Positions 1 through 10,095 of a DNA stretch of 64,000 nt are shown piece by piece; positions within the stretch are counted from its first letter, which is position 1; each line of letters opens with the position of its first letter. This stretch comes from Sphagnum compactum. Lineage: Eukaryota > Bryophyta > Sphagnopsida > Sphagnales. The stretch is from positions 18,032,213 through 18,096,212 of the forward strand of contig OZ234493.1 in assembly GCA_965153455.1 (NCBI GenBank). Reading direction: 5' to 3'. The notes beneath the pieces are model-generated. The model had not been told where the DNA came from. It made no database searches and was given only the letters and a program-made list of their open reading frames with translations. The position numbers and the translations under genes are program-made.

Positions 1-993
1 TGATTTTGCATGCATTTGAACGTGCACATTTGGATTGCTTTATTTTGAATGGCACCCTTCACAAATCGCGACCCTGGTTCGCACACGAGGAAGAATTCAA
101 AAAATTTAAAGCACTTATAGCAAACTGAAAAAAAACTTGAAATGGAAACCTAATGGTTCCCTTCAATGGAAATTACTAAATTTCTACCAAATATTTCTAA
201 TCTAGTTGGACACCAAGCAATAACACTTTCACAAATGTTATCAAATACATTATTGATCAACTTCATAGTAATGTATTCACAAACATTTGTGGAAACACAC
301 AAACCCTAAACCTTGGTGTAGTTCCATGATAACCAACGTTGAATGAACTTAACAACAAAACTGAAACTCCTTTGTCAACCTTGTAATTCAAGAGAATGCA
401 CAAAATCAAGGTGAAGAAGTTGCTCAACCATGAAATTCATAGTGGCAAATTGTACTCGAATAGTTGGAGGATCCAAGGCGCTGCAACAACACCAAAAAGA
501 AAGCACAAAATGATGACGCTGAAACGCCCAGGCAAAGCTATTACAAAACGAAACCCTAATGGGGAAAAAATGACATCCCATGGCATGTTGTTTGCATGCA
601 TTCCATAAGGATGGGGATGGCATCACATCTTACGAAATGGGCATAATATATTCGTGTTACACAAAGGACGCGATTGGGACCAGGTTTCAGGGAAGGGAAG
701 CGTAACAGGAACGCCCGAGGACAAAACATGTCAGGCCGTACTTTTGTACCGTTCGCAATGCAATGGGGCCAAAAGTTATGGGTTGTAACTTCCCACTGAA
801 CAGCTAATGAGAGTGTCCTCCAGATTCTGAAGAGTTTCGTAGGTCCCTTTGAAATTAGCAGCTGAAAAGAAGTTGCCACTTAATTTTCGGAGTCCCATGC
901 CATAGCTGACAAATACTAGCCAATGGGGATCAAGGCCACTTGTCACAAGTTCAGGAAGACTGGCGGAACCCAACCGAAGAAGAAGAAGAAGTA
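1..993. other. No gene recognised
   Basis: I see no conserved coding sequence or RNA gene here. The short open frames on both strands have no recognisable motif and overlap one another. A single AAACCCTAAA-like telobox fragment lies near 303-311. The GC content rises after about 640, as expected on approaching the gene that starts near 1.5 kb. Confidence 0.5.
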
Positions 994-1008
994 TTAGGGT
1001 TAGGGTTT
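994..1008 (+). promoter_or_regulatory. Telobox-like motif upstream of the RING-ligase locus
   Basis: TTAGGGTTAGGGTTT follows a GAA-rich run at about 976-991. Teloboxes of this kind are common near plant transcription start sites, especially of housekeeping and translation genes. Here it lies about 550 bases before the first recognisable exon of the RING ubiquitin-ligase relic, so a promoter role is plausible but unproven. Confidence 0.4.
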
Positions 1009-1548
1009 GGAGAAGGTGGTGGACGATTAAAAAATTTGCGAGGACGACGGAGTCCGCGTCGATTTTAGAACTGTAAGCATTTGTAATCGATCCGAAGGTT
1101 TTGTTTGTTGTAGTGATCGGTTGCAGCAAAAATTACGATTGTTTTTTCTGTTGCTTGTTCACCTCTGAATCGGTCTCTTCTCCCACATCTACCTTAAATT
1201 CCCCTCCGGAAGCTTTCGTCAATCCGTAAGGAACTTGCCAAGATGTTCCTCGATTTCGAGAAGAAAGAAGAAGACGGCTGCGTACGGGGGTTGATGGTGC
1301 TAAGGATTTTCTGTAGATCGATTTAGTCCTTCGTTGCGAATTGCAAAAGAAAAAATAAAATAGGAAGAACGGAGGATCTTGAAGGAAAAGAAAGCAAGGC
1401 CCGTGGTGGTTGTGATTGGATTGCTTTTTTGGGTCTGAGGAAGGAAAGGCAAGCTGGAGGATCACGTAAGGTACAGAGGAGGTGGTGGTGGAGGATTGGG
1501 GACGTCAAGTGGAGGTGCATTCGATGGAGGAGCGATATCTGCACATAG

Positions 1549-4500
1549 CCAGGCGGCAGCGCTCGACCCTTCGACGCGTCAGTCTCTAATTCGCAAACAA
1601 GGCGAGAACAAACTTCGAGGTACGATTCACACCAATCTGACTCATACTGGTCGCGGTCCTACTCTAGCTATGGAAGGTCATGGCGAGGAGGAGGCGGAGG
1701 AGGATCTCAGGGACAGCAGGAAGTAGCTGAATCTGGCATTGACTTCTACTGGTTTATTGGCTTCTTCGTGATCGTGGGTACGCCAGATTTTCTTTCCTCT
1801 TCAGCTTCTCCCTCTTTGTTTTTGTTTTGGTGCTTCGTTTTAGGTCAAATATTTAAGGGTTCAAACCAGTGTGGTGAGGGTACCCGGTTTGTAGTGTTAG
1901 ATTCTGGGGTTCAGGTTCTTGTGCCCTGGACTGGAGGTGGCACCCTTTTGTTGGAACTGGCACAAGAATGGCACCAAGGAACAAGCGTTTTTACAAGATC
2001 TGGACCTGAAAACGAAACCACTGTTGAATACATGTTCAGCTTGTTTAGATGGGCAAGTTGATCCTTTTTTGAAAAAGTTGGCAAGTAGGCTGAAATTTAT
2101 AATGAAGTATTAATTTTTCATGTAGTTGTTGAACTCTGTACCTCTACAGACCCCTGTTTTAATTTGTTGTAAAACTTATAAAATCTGGTATTCAGGAGTG
2201 TGTAGTATGTGCATGGAACCAGGCCTAGAGGTTCTTGAATTTGTACAATAATGTGCCAGAACCAGGACCATGGGGTTTAGAAATTGAAAGAACTAGATTC
2301 AAACCCACACCCAGAGAAACCAGGACCAGAGCTTCTCTTTAAAAGGAAGAACCGCACAATGCTGGTTCAAACCTGTTCGTGGATTGTTTTTGCTTGTTAA
2401 CTGAAATTTGTACTTCAAAGAATGGGAAAGATAATTTCCACACCTTTCACACAAAATCATCATCCATTTCAGTCCTGTTGTTATATCATTGTTGTTCTTT
2501 CAGCTTCTTGTGGATCTCCATTTTTATGGATGAATATTGCACCCACTGTGAGTGTGCAGTGTCGCTATGGATGCTTATCAGCCTGTATGGATCTCAAGTC
2601 TTGGAGATGAGATTATTTTATTCACTAGTCCTTTGTTGGTGAAGGAGATCAAGGTTGGTGAGCAATTGCTAATTGCTTATGAATCCAATGCACATGTGCC
2701 ATGTTTGCGTCCGTTTTGTGCTCAGAGTTGTGGTTTGGAAATGGTTGAATTGATGGGGGTTCATAATGTTGGACCATTGTGCTGAGTATCATCATCATCA
2801 GTATGGTGCTTTTTTGTGTGTGAGGGTTCAGGTTCAGAATCTTGGAGACCTTGGTCCAGTTGTGACTTCATTTGCAAAGCATCCAGGTTATGGTCATCCA
2901 TTCATTTCAGATGAAAAATTTAATGTGACAGTCAATCCACAGTTCCACCGGGCATGTATCTCTCTGCCATAGTTTCTGTTTGGATTTTGTGTTGGACTCT
3001 CCTGCTTTTCTTATATGATGGTGGGCAATTAAAATCACTTTGCATCCATCTGATTTTAAGCAGAATCTGATGTGGTAGTTCTTTTTAATTATCTGCAGTG
3101 ATATGGATTCTGGCTGAACAAAGGCTCATCTTTTACTCTCATATACAATGTGAAAGACTCTCAGGAAGAGCCTGGCGCTGGCAATTGTCAGAGGTGAAAA
3201 GGCTGTTATCTTCTTTGAGTTTGTTTGAAGGCAGAGCATTCAGTCATGGTACCCATGCACAGTGCTGGTTGATAGTCAAATTGTAGATGCAGCTGCAAAG
3301 AACTCCAATGACAAGGTATATCTCCTGTGAAAAATTTCGTCATGAAATTGGACTATTATTTATAAATCGTCTCTGAGTGTCATCTATTATTGACAAATGA
3401 ATGCCATTTGGTTTACTGTTGCAGGTGAAGATAGCTATCAGGAATGGACAAAGTATCCAAGTAATGCTCAATTAGTATCAGCATGGAAACGGATTTATGG
3501 CAAGACATTCATTCAGGAAGTCTCCTAGAGCACATCGGATGAAGTTGTATATGTTTGTTCAGCTAATTGCCAATCTTTGTATGACCGATTGGAGGTCAGG
3601 TTTGGTGGGTTGGGAGTCTTTCATCAAACTTCTGTGCTTACATGCCTATTCTCTCTTTGCAACATGCAGGAAGAGGTTCATTAAATTTTACAGTGACAGA
3701 ATTTGATGACTACTATGTTGCAAAGAAACTTGAATGCTCATGAAATGAAGGTGGGGGGTTCAACTGCCTATTCATTTCATATACAAGTTTACATGAGTGT
3801 GAACAAGTATACATGAGAGTTAACTCATGTGATCTGCTTTGCAACGTTGCATACAAGTCTCGATTGAGATCCTGGTTGACAGAGGAGAGGCATTTTTCAG
3901 AACAAGAGAAACCCAGATCTGTACTTAGCACATGAATATTGTGGTTATTTTTGTGCCAGATTTCCTTCGGCTTGAAAATGCATTGCATGATTTATTCTGT
4001 TCAAGATGTGGAATGTAAATGTTCAACGGTGAATGGGAACGTTTGCTGGGTGCCTCTGTCATTGTCCAAATCCAATTGGGTGCTAATATCTGGGCCTGAC
4101 AAGAAGCAGGTATTTGAACCCTGAGTACATATCTGAGTTTTTGATGAACAAATATAATGTTTCAACCAGAATAACGAGTCTGTCTTGCAGTTGTTTGAAG
4201 TTTTCCTTATTGGGTGGTCTGTCCAATCATCAATTTCTGCATAACAGGATGTAAAGCTGCATTTATGAGTAAGGGCATTCTTATTCTGGTAGCCTATATC
4301 TGTGAATTTTTGATATGCTGTGACCAGCCTGCCACTACTAAAGCCTTGGAGCTGGGGTTTGGAAGGTGAAAGTCTCATATATGCCACACTGGATTACCTA
4401 CTTCATATTGTGGAGTACGTTGTGTTTCCCTTCCTGGACCTGAGGGAAATGCTATGGTTTGCACCACTCAGTTTTTGTTGATTCAAGTTCTTCTATGATA

Positions 4501-5208
4501 TTTTGATGACAATCCTGAAATTTCCCCATTGGAGACGTTTGAAGCAAGTAATTTGATTTCAACTGTGTTGAGGTTGCAGCTGTAATAGGCTTGGACTATT
4601 AGGTATGGAGCGATGTAAATAAGGCAGGCAAGTTTCCACAAGTCAACAAGAGGTGGTTCGTCTCACCTCTGTAGAAGGAAATGAAAGCCTTGAAAATTTG
4701 GCAAGAGAGAGCCAGTCTGGTGACTTTTCACCAACTTTAGGATCTGAAAACTTTCAAGGGGGACAGGGAGAGCAATCTTTGGAGCAGCTGTGCACTGTGT
4801 GATTGGATGCACCTAAGGACAGTTTCTTTGATCGTGCTGGCCATCGCTGCACATGTTACTCCTGTGGCATGAGGTACCTACCCATCATCCAATGGCAACA
4901 AATGATTCCTTTTGCAGATGTTCTAGTTGTTTGCTGGTGGGTTTTTAAGCAGCTAGGACATGGGTAGTTGTCCAGCTGCAATTGCCCATGGCTCAGCAGT
5001 GCATGTTGTGTACTGTGATCAGAAATAATGTGGACCGCTGCTGTAGCACAAGGACAGTCTTGTTTCTCTATAAGTTTTCTGTTCGGAGCCTGTGGGCTGA
5101 CCATGAAACCATAATCGCTTGAATTGCAGGATACAAAATGGAGACATTGCAAGATGTCCCATTTGCCAGGAAAATGTGCTTGCTGTCCGTAGGATTTATG
5201 ACTCATAA
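1549..5208 (+). pseudogene. Broken membrane-anchored RING E3 ubiquitin ligase (APD-like)
   Basis: The exon pieces match, in order, a plant membrane RING ligase resembling the ABERRANT POLLEN DEVELOPMENT (APD) family. Exon 1 follows an acceptor near 1548 and encodes a Ser/Tyr/Gly-rich stretch, then a hydrophobic segment DFYWFIGFFVIV (about 1740-1780), probably a membrane anchor. Later pieces encode QNLGDLGPVV (about 2830), YGFWLNKGSSFTL (about 3103), EDSYQEWTKYPSNAQ (about 3427), FTVTEFDDYYVAKK (about 3685) and CSTVNGNVCWVPLS (about 4020). The RING follows: CTV-stop-LDAPKDSFFD at 4791-4830, AGHRCTCYSCGM up to a donor after 4873, and RCPICQENVLAVRRIYDS ending in TAA at 5206-5208. The second RING cysteine codon has become TGA (4800-4802), and the Cys expected just before Gly-His is Ala. 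Another in-frame stop lies near 3226. Introns are kept, so this is a decayed duplicate and not a retrocopy. The family name is less certain than the RING. Confidence 0.6.
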
Positions 5209-5890
5209 ACCCTTAGAAGCAAAATATGGCTCTGGAGCAATCTTCCTTGAAAGCTTAAGTTTTGTGACTGTAAAGCATCTGAACGAGAAAATTGCTGAGT
5301 TGATCACTAAGGCATTGCTTTTTTTCTGGTCTGTGAGTGACGATAAGCAAACCATGGTCATCTTGTGAACTGGACAATGAAAAGGTGTGTCATTGCAGTG
5401 TAGATATTATCAATTTCCCCTAGCACATCTAATTATCCTGAAGCATTTTGCAGTGAATGCTATGATGAAAAACAATCTTAGACACTGGTAAATGCAACAT
5501 GTCTAAGATTGTTGCAACAACTTGTAAATCTGTACAACTTCAGGTTTTGCCACCCTAGATAGACAGACTGTTTGTGTAATCTGTGTCCTATTGTGAATCT
5601 GAACTTGTGTACTTGGGATTCACCATTTGTGACTTGTGATCTGCAATTTTTATGATTGAGGTTTAGAGTTCCGAGGGGCATCAAGAGGAAATATCAACTC
5701 TGTGCGGAAATTGAAACATGTTAGAACATGTGGACATTAAGTTCAATGCTGTTTTGGAGGGTACATTATAACGGGATGAGCATTTCTTAAAACGGAACAC
5801 TTGTCATATAACAGTATGGTGGGTATGTCATTTCATTTTACAAAAATGGTCGCCCCTGTTTTTTAAATTTTGGATGTGCTTTACATTGGC

Positions 5891-5978
5891 AACACCCACG
5901 GAGCAGGGGCATAACTGAAATAAGTACACCACCTCAGGAGGGTCCTTATTTCAGTAATGACCCGTTTATTGGGTGTTC
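5891..5978. repeat. Long imperfect hairpin (about 35-base arms)
   Basis: The left arm runs AACACCCA, then GGGGCATAACTGAAATAAG. The right arm reverse-complements to AACACCCA, then GGGTCATTACTGAAATAAG, separated by about 18-20 bases. The arms pair with a few mismatches plus one unpaired internal patch (CGGAGCA against ATAAAC). It could be the core of a small foldback MITE or a precursor of small RNAs. The sequence alone does not decide. Confidence 0.6.
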
Positions 5979-6977
5979 ACCCTACACATGAAGTACGAGC
6001 AGAAAATTTCTAGTGTATCTGGAGGACACATTATTTGGCAGAATTCTCATTGGCAAGTGTGCATTTCAGTTTTTTTCCCCAGTCATAGCTGGTGGGTATG
6101 CTGCCATATGTGCTGAGTATCATAGGAAAAGAAATGAAAACTAATTTTCTGCCAGTGCTGTACATCAGAACGCCCTCAGAGCAAGGTCTTACCCCAAAGA
6201 ACACACAGTGGCCAAAGCCAGGGCAGGCCTATTTCAGGGAGAATACCTCACTTGGATGGCATTACCCCACTCTAACTTGTGATATTAAAGTTATTCCTAA
6301 AGTCAGGAAAATATGGTACTGGAACACCCCCCCTGTTTCACTATTCACAGGGGCACACCCTCCCATGCTGTGGCCACTCATCGCAAGGCCATGGGACCAA
6401 GCAAAGTATCTGTACGTGGTATAATTATGCCTTGACCAAACCAGCATCTATATTGGTACTAAGTTTTTAAAAAAACACTTTGTGTTTGTTTTTAATCTTA
6501 GAAATTGTGAGTGCAGTTCATTACTCCTCATTCATTAGACCAATGAATTCATTATTTTTTAATTAGTCTCAATTTACTTAAACTGGTGAATTCATTGAAA
6601 ATCTAGTGAAATCACTTGACATTAAAAACACCTTTTGTTGGAGCTAAATTCATCTTTTAGAGCAGCAGGTTCACAGGTGCTCTGAGTATATGACAATGGA
6701 ACACAATATTTCCCAAAACCAGGATTAGTTTTTTTTTTCCCAACCCCGCACTAAAACTGACACTGCAAATAATCAGTAACCAATAATAGCTACTAGCAAC
6801 CCTTGGACCAACCACCTGTCTAAGAGTGTATCCAACACTCAGCAGCAGGTATTGTCCTTTGCTGAGCCTTTTGCCTCCCTTGGTATTATCAGGGAAAATG
6901 TCCATGCCAAAGTCATTGTGCTGAGCCAAATTTTACTGTCCATGGCCATATACCCAGAACCTGTGGAGCTGCCCTTA

Positions 6978-7322
6978 GGCCCACTTTACACTAGGAGTGG
7001 AGGCGGATGTTCAACTCAAATCACGCATTCCTATTGGTGAAAAAGTTGAAATCAGCCCCAAGGGCTAAATTACACTAGGAGTCAAGGCTGAAATAGACAA
7101 AATCTTTTCAATCTGCCCCAAGTTATTAATAAATGCTGAACTTTATGGTATTGGCCTCAAGGCTGAAGAAAAGGATACCATCAAATTTGGGAACCTGATT
7201 TGCAACCCTTGTGGCCGATGTTGTAGCATTTATTGGTAACTTGGGGCCAGACAAAAAGTCCAAAATGCTCAAACTTGGCCCCAAAAGTTTTTTCAGCCCT
7301 GACTCCGAGTGTAAAGCAGGCC
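6978..7322. mobile_element. Tourist/Harbinger-type MITE with TTA target duplication
   Basis: The element is 345 bp with terminal inverted repeats. The left end reads GGCCCACTTTACACTAGGAG and the right end reverse-complements to GGCCTGCTTTACACTCGGAG. Both ends are flanked by TTA (6975-6977 and 7323-7325), the target duplication expected for PIF/Harbinger elements. It has no coding capacity. A third copy of the terminal motif (TTACACTAGGAGTCAAGGC) occurs internally near 7060-7085, suggesting an internal duplication or nested insertion. The dead Harbinger transposase at 47.5-48.5 kb shows that the superfamily occurs in this genome. Confidence 0.75.
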
Positions 7323-7680
7323 TTAGACTAAATCAGGGTCTCTGTGTTCAAATTTAACATTTCTTTGATGCGTGTTGCAGTTATTATCAGAGAAAGGCCT
7401 CGTTCAAGAAGGTGAGTGTAGTAATGTAGATGCATGTTCAGCCTGGCCATTAATTACAGGTTTCCCCAATTCCTTCACAAACAACAGACTTGGTTTGTGG
7501 GCACCATAACACAAAGCAAGTCAGAAAACCAAAAATGAGGAAAAAGTTACTGGCTTTCACTAGGCTAATGCCTCAGATCTGGGATCCAACATGTCTGCAC
7601 TTTGGACCAGATGTCAATCGTGCTGATTGTGGTTCTCCACATAAGGAGTCAAAAGGGTCTTGCAGTAAAACACCTTTAAG

Positions 7681-7956
7681 CCCACTTTAGACCAGGGTCC
7701 AGGGTCCAATTTCCTAGGAACCAATTTGGACTCATGTGAAGTAAATTGAATCCTTGATTTGGACTCATGTGAAGCAAATTGAATCCTTGAGTTGGAGTGT
7801 ACCTGGGTCCCTAGCCTGATTCTTGGTTCTCCAAATCAGGAGCTCTCCTTTTAGCACTGTCTTTTGGTCTGAACCAATTGATTTTCCCTCAAAAACAGGT
7901 CCTATATTAGCCTCAATTTCCCACTTTTTGGTCTTGGACCCTCATCTGAAGGCCTT
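7681..7956. mobile_element. Second MITE-like element, diverged
   Basis: The left end reads GCCCACTTTAGACCAGGGTC. The right end, near 7935-7956, reverse-complements to AAGGCCTTCAGATGAGGGTC. The shared GGGTCCA core and overall spacing resemble the neighbouring MITE, but the termini are more diverged and no clean target duplication is visible. An internal direct repeat, TTGGACTCATGTGAAG, occurs twice (about 7727 and 7758). Confidence 0.35.
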
Positions 7957-8424
7957 GGGACCAATTTAAAGCTTTTGACCAATAAGATTGCTTGAATTCA
8001 TCGCTCCCTAGACCTTCGTGTATAGTCACCCTTAGTTTCACAACATGTTTTTCCATAATTCATTTAGAGTGCACACATATATACCTTTGTACCAGTATTT
8101 TCTTTTTCTTTTTTTTTCTCAAATTTTTAGTTTGTAAACTTTGTCCATTTTTTTCCATTTTTGAGCTTTTTTTTCTCGAATTCACACTATTGAAAGGAAA
8201 TTTCCCAATTTCTTCAAAAACATTTTGTAGCCACAGTGCGAAAATTCACCAAGAAAAATCACTGCTCTATACAGAATTTCTTTGTTTTTTCCACTCCGGA
8301 TTTAGTTGCTATGACCGTCCATGTAATTTTTCCTTCTTCCCCCCAGGCTCCTCCAATCATAGCCACTGGCCAGGGCGAACCAGCACCTAGACTGGTACAC
8401 TCACCTTCTTGAGTGAGGCCTCTT

Positions 8425-8443
8425 GGGTTTAGGTTTAGGGTTT
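8425..8443 (+). repeat. Interstitial telomere-like repeat
   Basis: GGGTTTAGGTTTAGGGTTT is a short run of the plant telomere motif TTTAGGG with one shortened unit. No gene start is recognisable downstream, so it could be a stray telobox or a relic of a promoter. Confidence 0.5.
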
Positions 8444-8900
8444 CTGGTTGTAGATTCAGAGACCCTGATTTTGTCTAAGGATGCTTCATGTATCTATAAT
8501 GTTTTGAAGCTGCCCCCAAAAAATTTGGGATTTTCACCGTGGTTCTAATATAGGCCAGGTTCACCTGACCAAGGCAAATTGACCCCGCAAAGCCCATTTA
8601 AATTGCTCATAAATATTCTAAATATTTATAAATATCATTTCCCTAGACTAAATCGGGTTCCCAAAGTCCAGACTTATAATTTTTTCGGCCTAGTATGTCC
8701 ATTTGAATGGGTTTTGGGGGTTTTTATGGTGATCCCAATGTGGGGGTCAATTCACCCTGGCCGGTTCACGCAAGGCCCAATTAATCATGCATTGCCTGCA
8801 AGATGAGCTCTGGCAGAACGCTTCAATAATGCACTGGGTGAAATCAGCAAACGGCAGGAAACGTGTGGATTAATATTTTTTGGGTCAGTTTTGAGATATA

Positions 8901-8960
8901 GCCCAAGTGTCTATCATCGGTAGGAACATTTAGCCAGATTCGGCTATGAGCTAAATATGG
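8901..8960 (+). repeat. Terminus of dispersed TIR family (copy 1)
   Basis: The segment contains CTATCATCGGTAGGAACATT followed by TAGCCAGATTCGGCTA. It aligns with the end found at 21061 and, inverted, with those at 32040 and 45850. It is more diverged than the others and no partner end was located nearby. Confidence 0.35.
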
Positions 8961-9319
8961 CACTAGAAAATTTTAAACATCTTAGTCTTATTTTTGGCTA
9001 CCTACTTGAAAACCATGTATGGAAATCTGACGATTTTTCTTTGAATTTGGTTGTTTGGTTGAATTTTGGCTATTGAGAATCTCAAAAAGCATTTGATTTT
9101 AGCACTTTTTTTAAATTTATGACTTAGTTTTTTTTCGGCCATAGTTTTTTTGGTAAAAGAGAGGTTGGTGTGTGGATGTGAACAAAAGTCATGATGACAA
9201 TAATGGAGGAGGCCAGAGGGAAAAAGTAAAGCGTGTTTGACAAGTCTCAAGGTGACTTTGCATATTCCATCCTCAATTATGAGTAGAAAATAGAGACATG
9301 TGTTCCAGAAAAGAAAGTA

Positions 9320-9885
9320 ATGAATTGTTCAGTGGCCAACGAATCGGTAAAGCGGGTATGCTCCAGTCTGAAGAGTCACGGCATAACCCTTCTAGAAATT
9401 TCTGGGGGAGGAGAAAATGAAGAAGAAGAAACATCTCTGAGAAAAGTCGAAAAAGGAGTAAGAGAAGAGAGTGGGAATTCCGTGAAGAGGAAAGGGGTTG
9501 ATGTTTTTTGGGGAGATCTAGTGGAAAGTTCAGCTTAGCTTGCGGGAATCTGTGATGTGAGGGACACCCATCATACCCTGTGTATGCTATTGGGATGGCA
9601 AAGGATTTGTAGCAGGTTTTATGAGACCAAAAGGTCAAGAGAAAAATATTTATGAGAGCAGTGAGCAATAGGAATATCAGTCGTGTGAAATATGGAAAAT
9701 TCATATGGCCTCAAGCGAAAAGGAGTTGATCTTTCACAAGGGACACCAAAAAGAAAGAGAGATGTTGTGCAGATACCTGCTAGGATTGAGACACCTTTGG
9801 TCCCCACTGAAAATGCTCCTTCAAGCTCTGGATGGCACAGCAATGTGGTGCTTCTTCTTGACCTTATGATGAGCTTTCTTTGCAC
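9320..9885 (+). other. Possible exon relics with a repeated KRKGVD motif
   Basis: Two short open segments on this strand share the motif KRKGVD: NSVKRKGVDVFWGDL near 9474-9516 and YGLKRKGVDLSQGTPKRKRD near 9704-9760. The second continues into a Pro/Ser-rich stretch ending about 9840. They lie about 1 kb before the hydrolase exon of the receptor pseudogene and could be its first exons or an unrelated repeat. I do not recognise the protein, and the opposite-strand open frame over the same bases is not convincing. Confidence 0.2.
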
Positions 9886-10012
9886 AGTTTTTTCTTGGGC
9901 TTTGCCAAGTTACATGTTGAAGTTTGATTTTTCTTTACTTTTTTTATTTTGTTTGGGTCTTGACAATTTTCCTTGACCCTCACAACCATGATAGCTTATT
10001 GTCCTCACAAAG

Positions 10013-10095
10013 CATCAGGAGAAGGAGGTCTAGTTCAGATTTGAACTCCCAACCAGCGGCTTCACAACCATACCCTTTAGTCACTAGGGTACCTG
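10013..10095 (-). mobile_element. tRNA-derived SINE-like fragment
   Basis: On the minus strand the segment reads CCTAGTGACTAAAGGGTATG, then GGGAGTTCAAATCTGAAC. GTTCAAATC matches the RNA polymerase III B box, and the upstream CTAGTG resembles the end of an A box. It cannot be folded into a full tRNA, so it is better explained as a SINE head. The 3' tail was not identified. Confidence 0.35.

Larger units (their letters stand above)
5209..9300. other. Gene-free stretch with MITEs and short repeats
   Basis: No conserved protein was found. The region holds the hairpin at 5891-5978, the MITE at 6978-7322, a second MITE-like element at 7681-7956, a telobox cluster at 8425-8443 and one end of a dispersed TIR family near 8901. 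The rest is AT-rich unique-looking sequence with no long convincing open frame. Confidence 0.45.

Noticed and set aside
776-1465. Two long minus-strand frames before the RING-ligase locus
   Set aside because: No conserved motif; the segment looks like promoter and leader sequence of the plus-strand gene.
9273-9704. 143-residue minus-strand frame, Leu/Phe-rich
   Set aside because: Its hydrophobic look comes from GAA/GGA-rich coding on the other strand; no signal of a real membrane protein family is seen.
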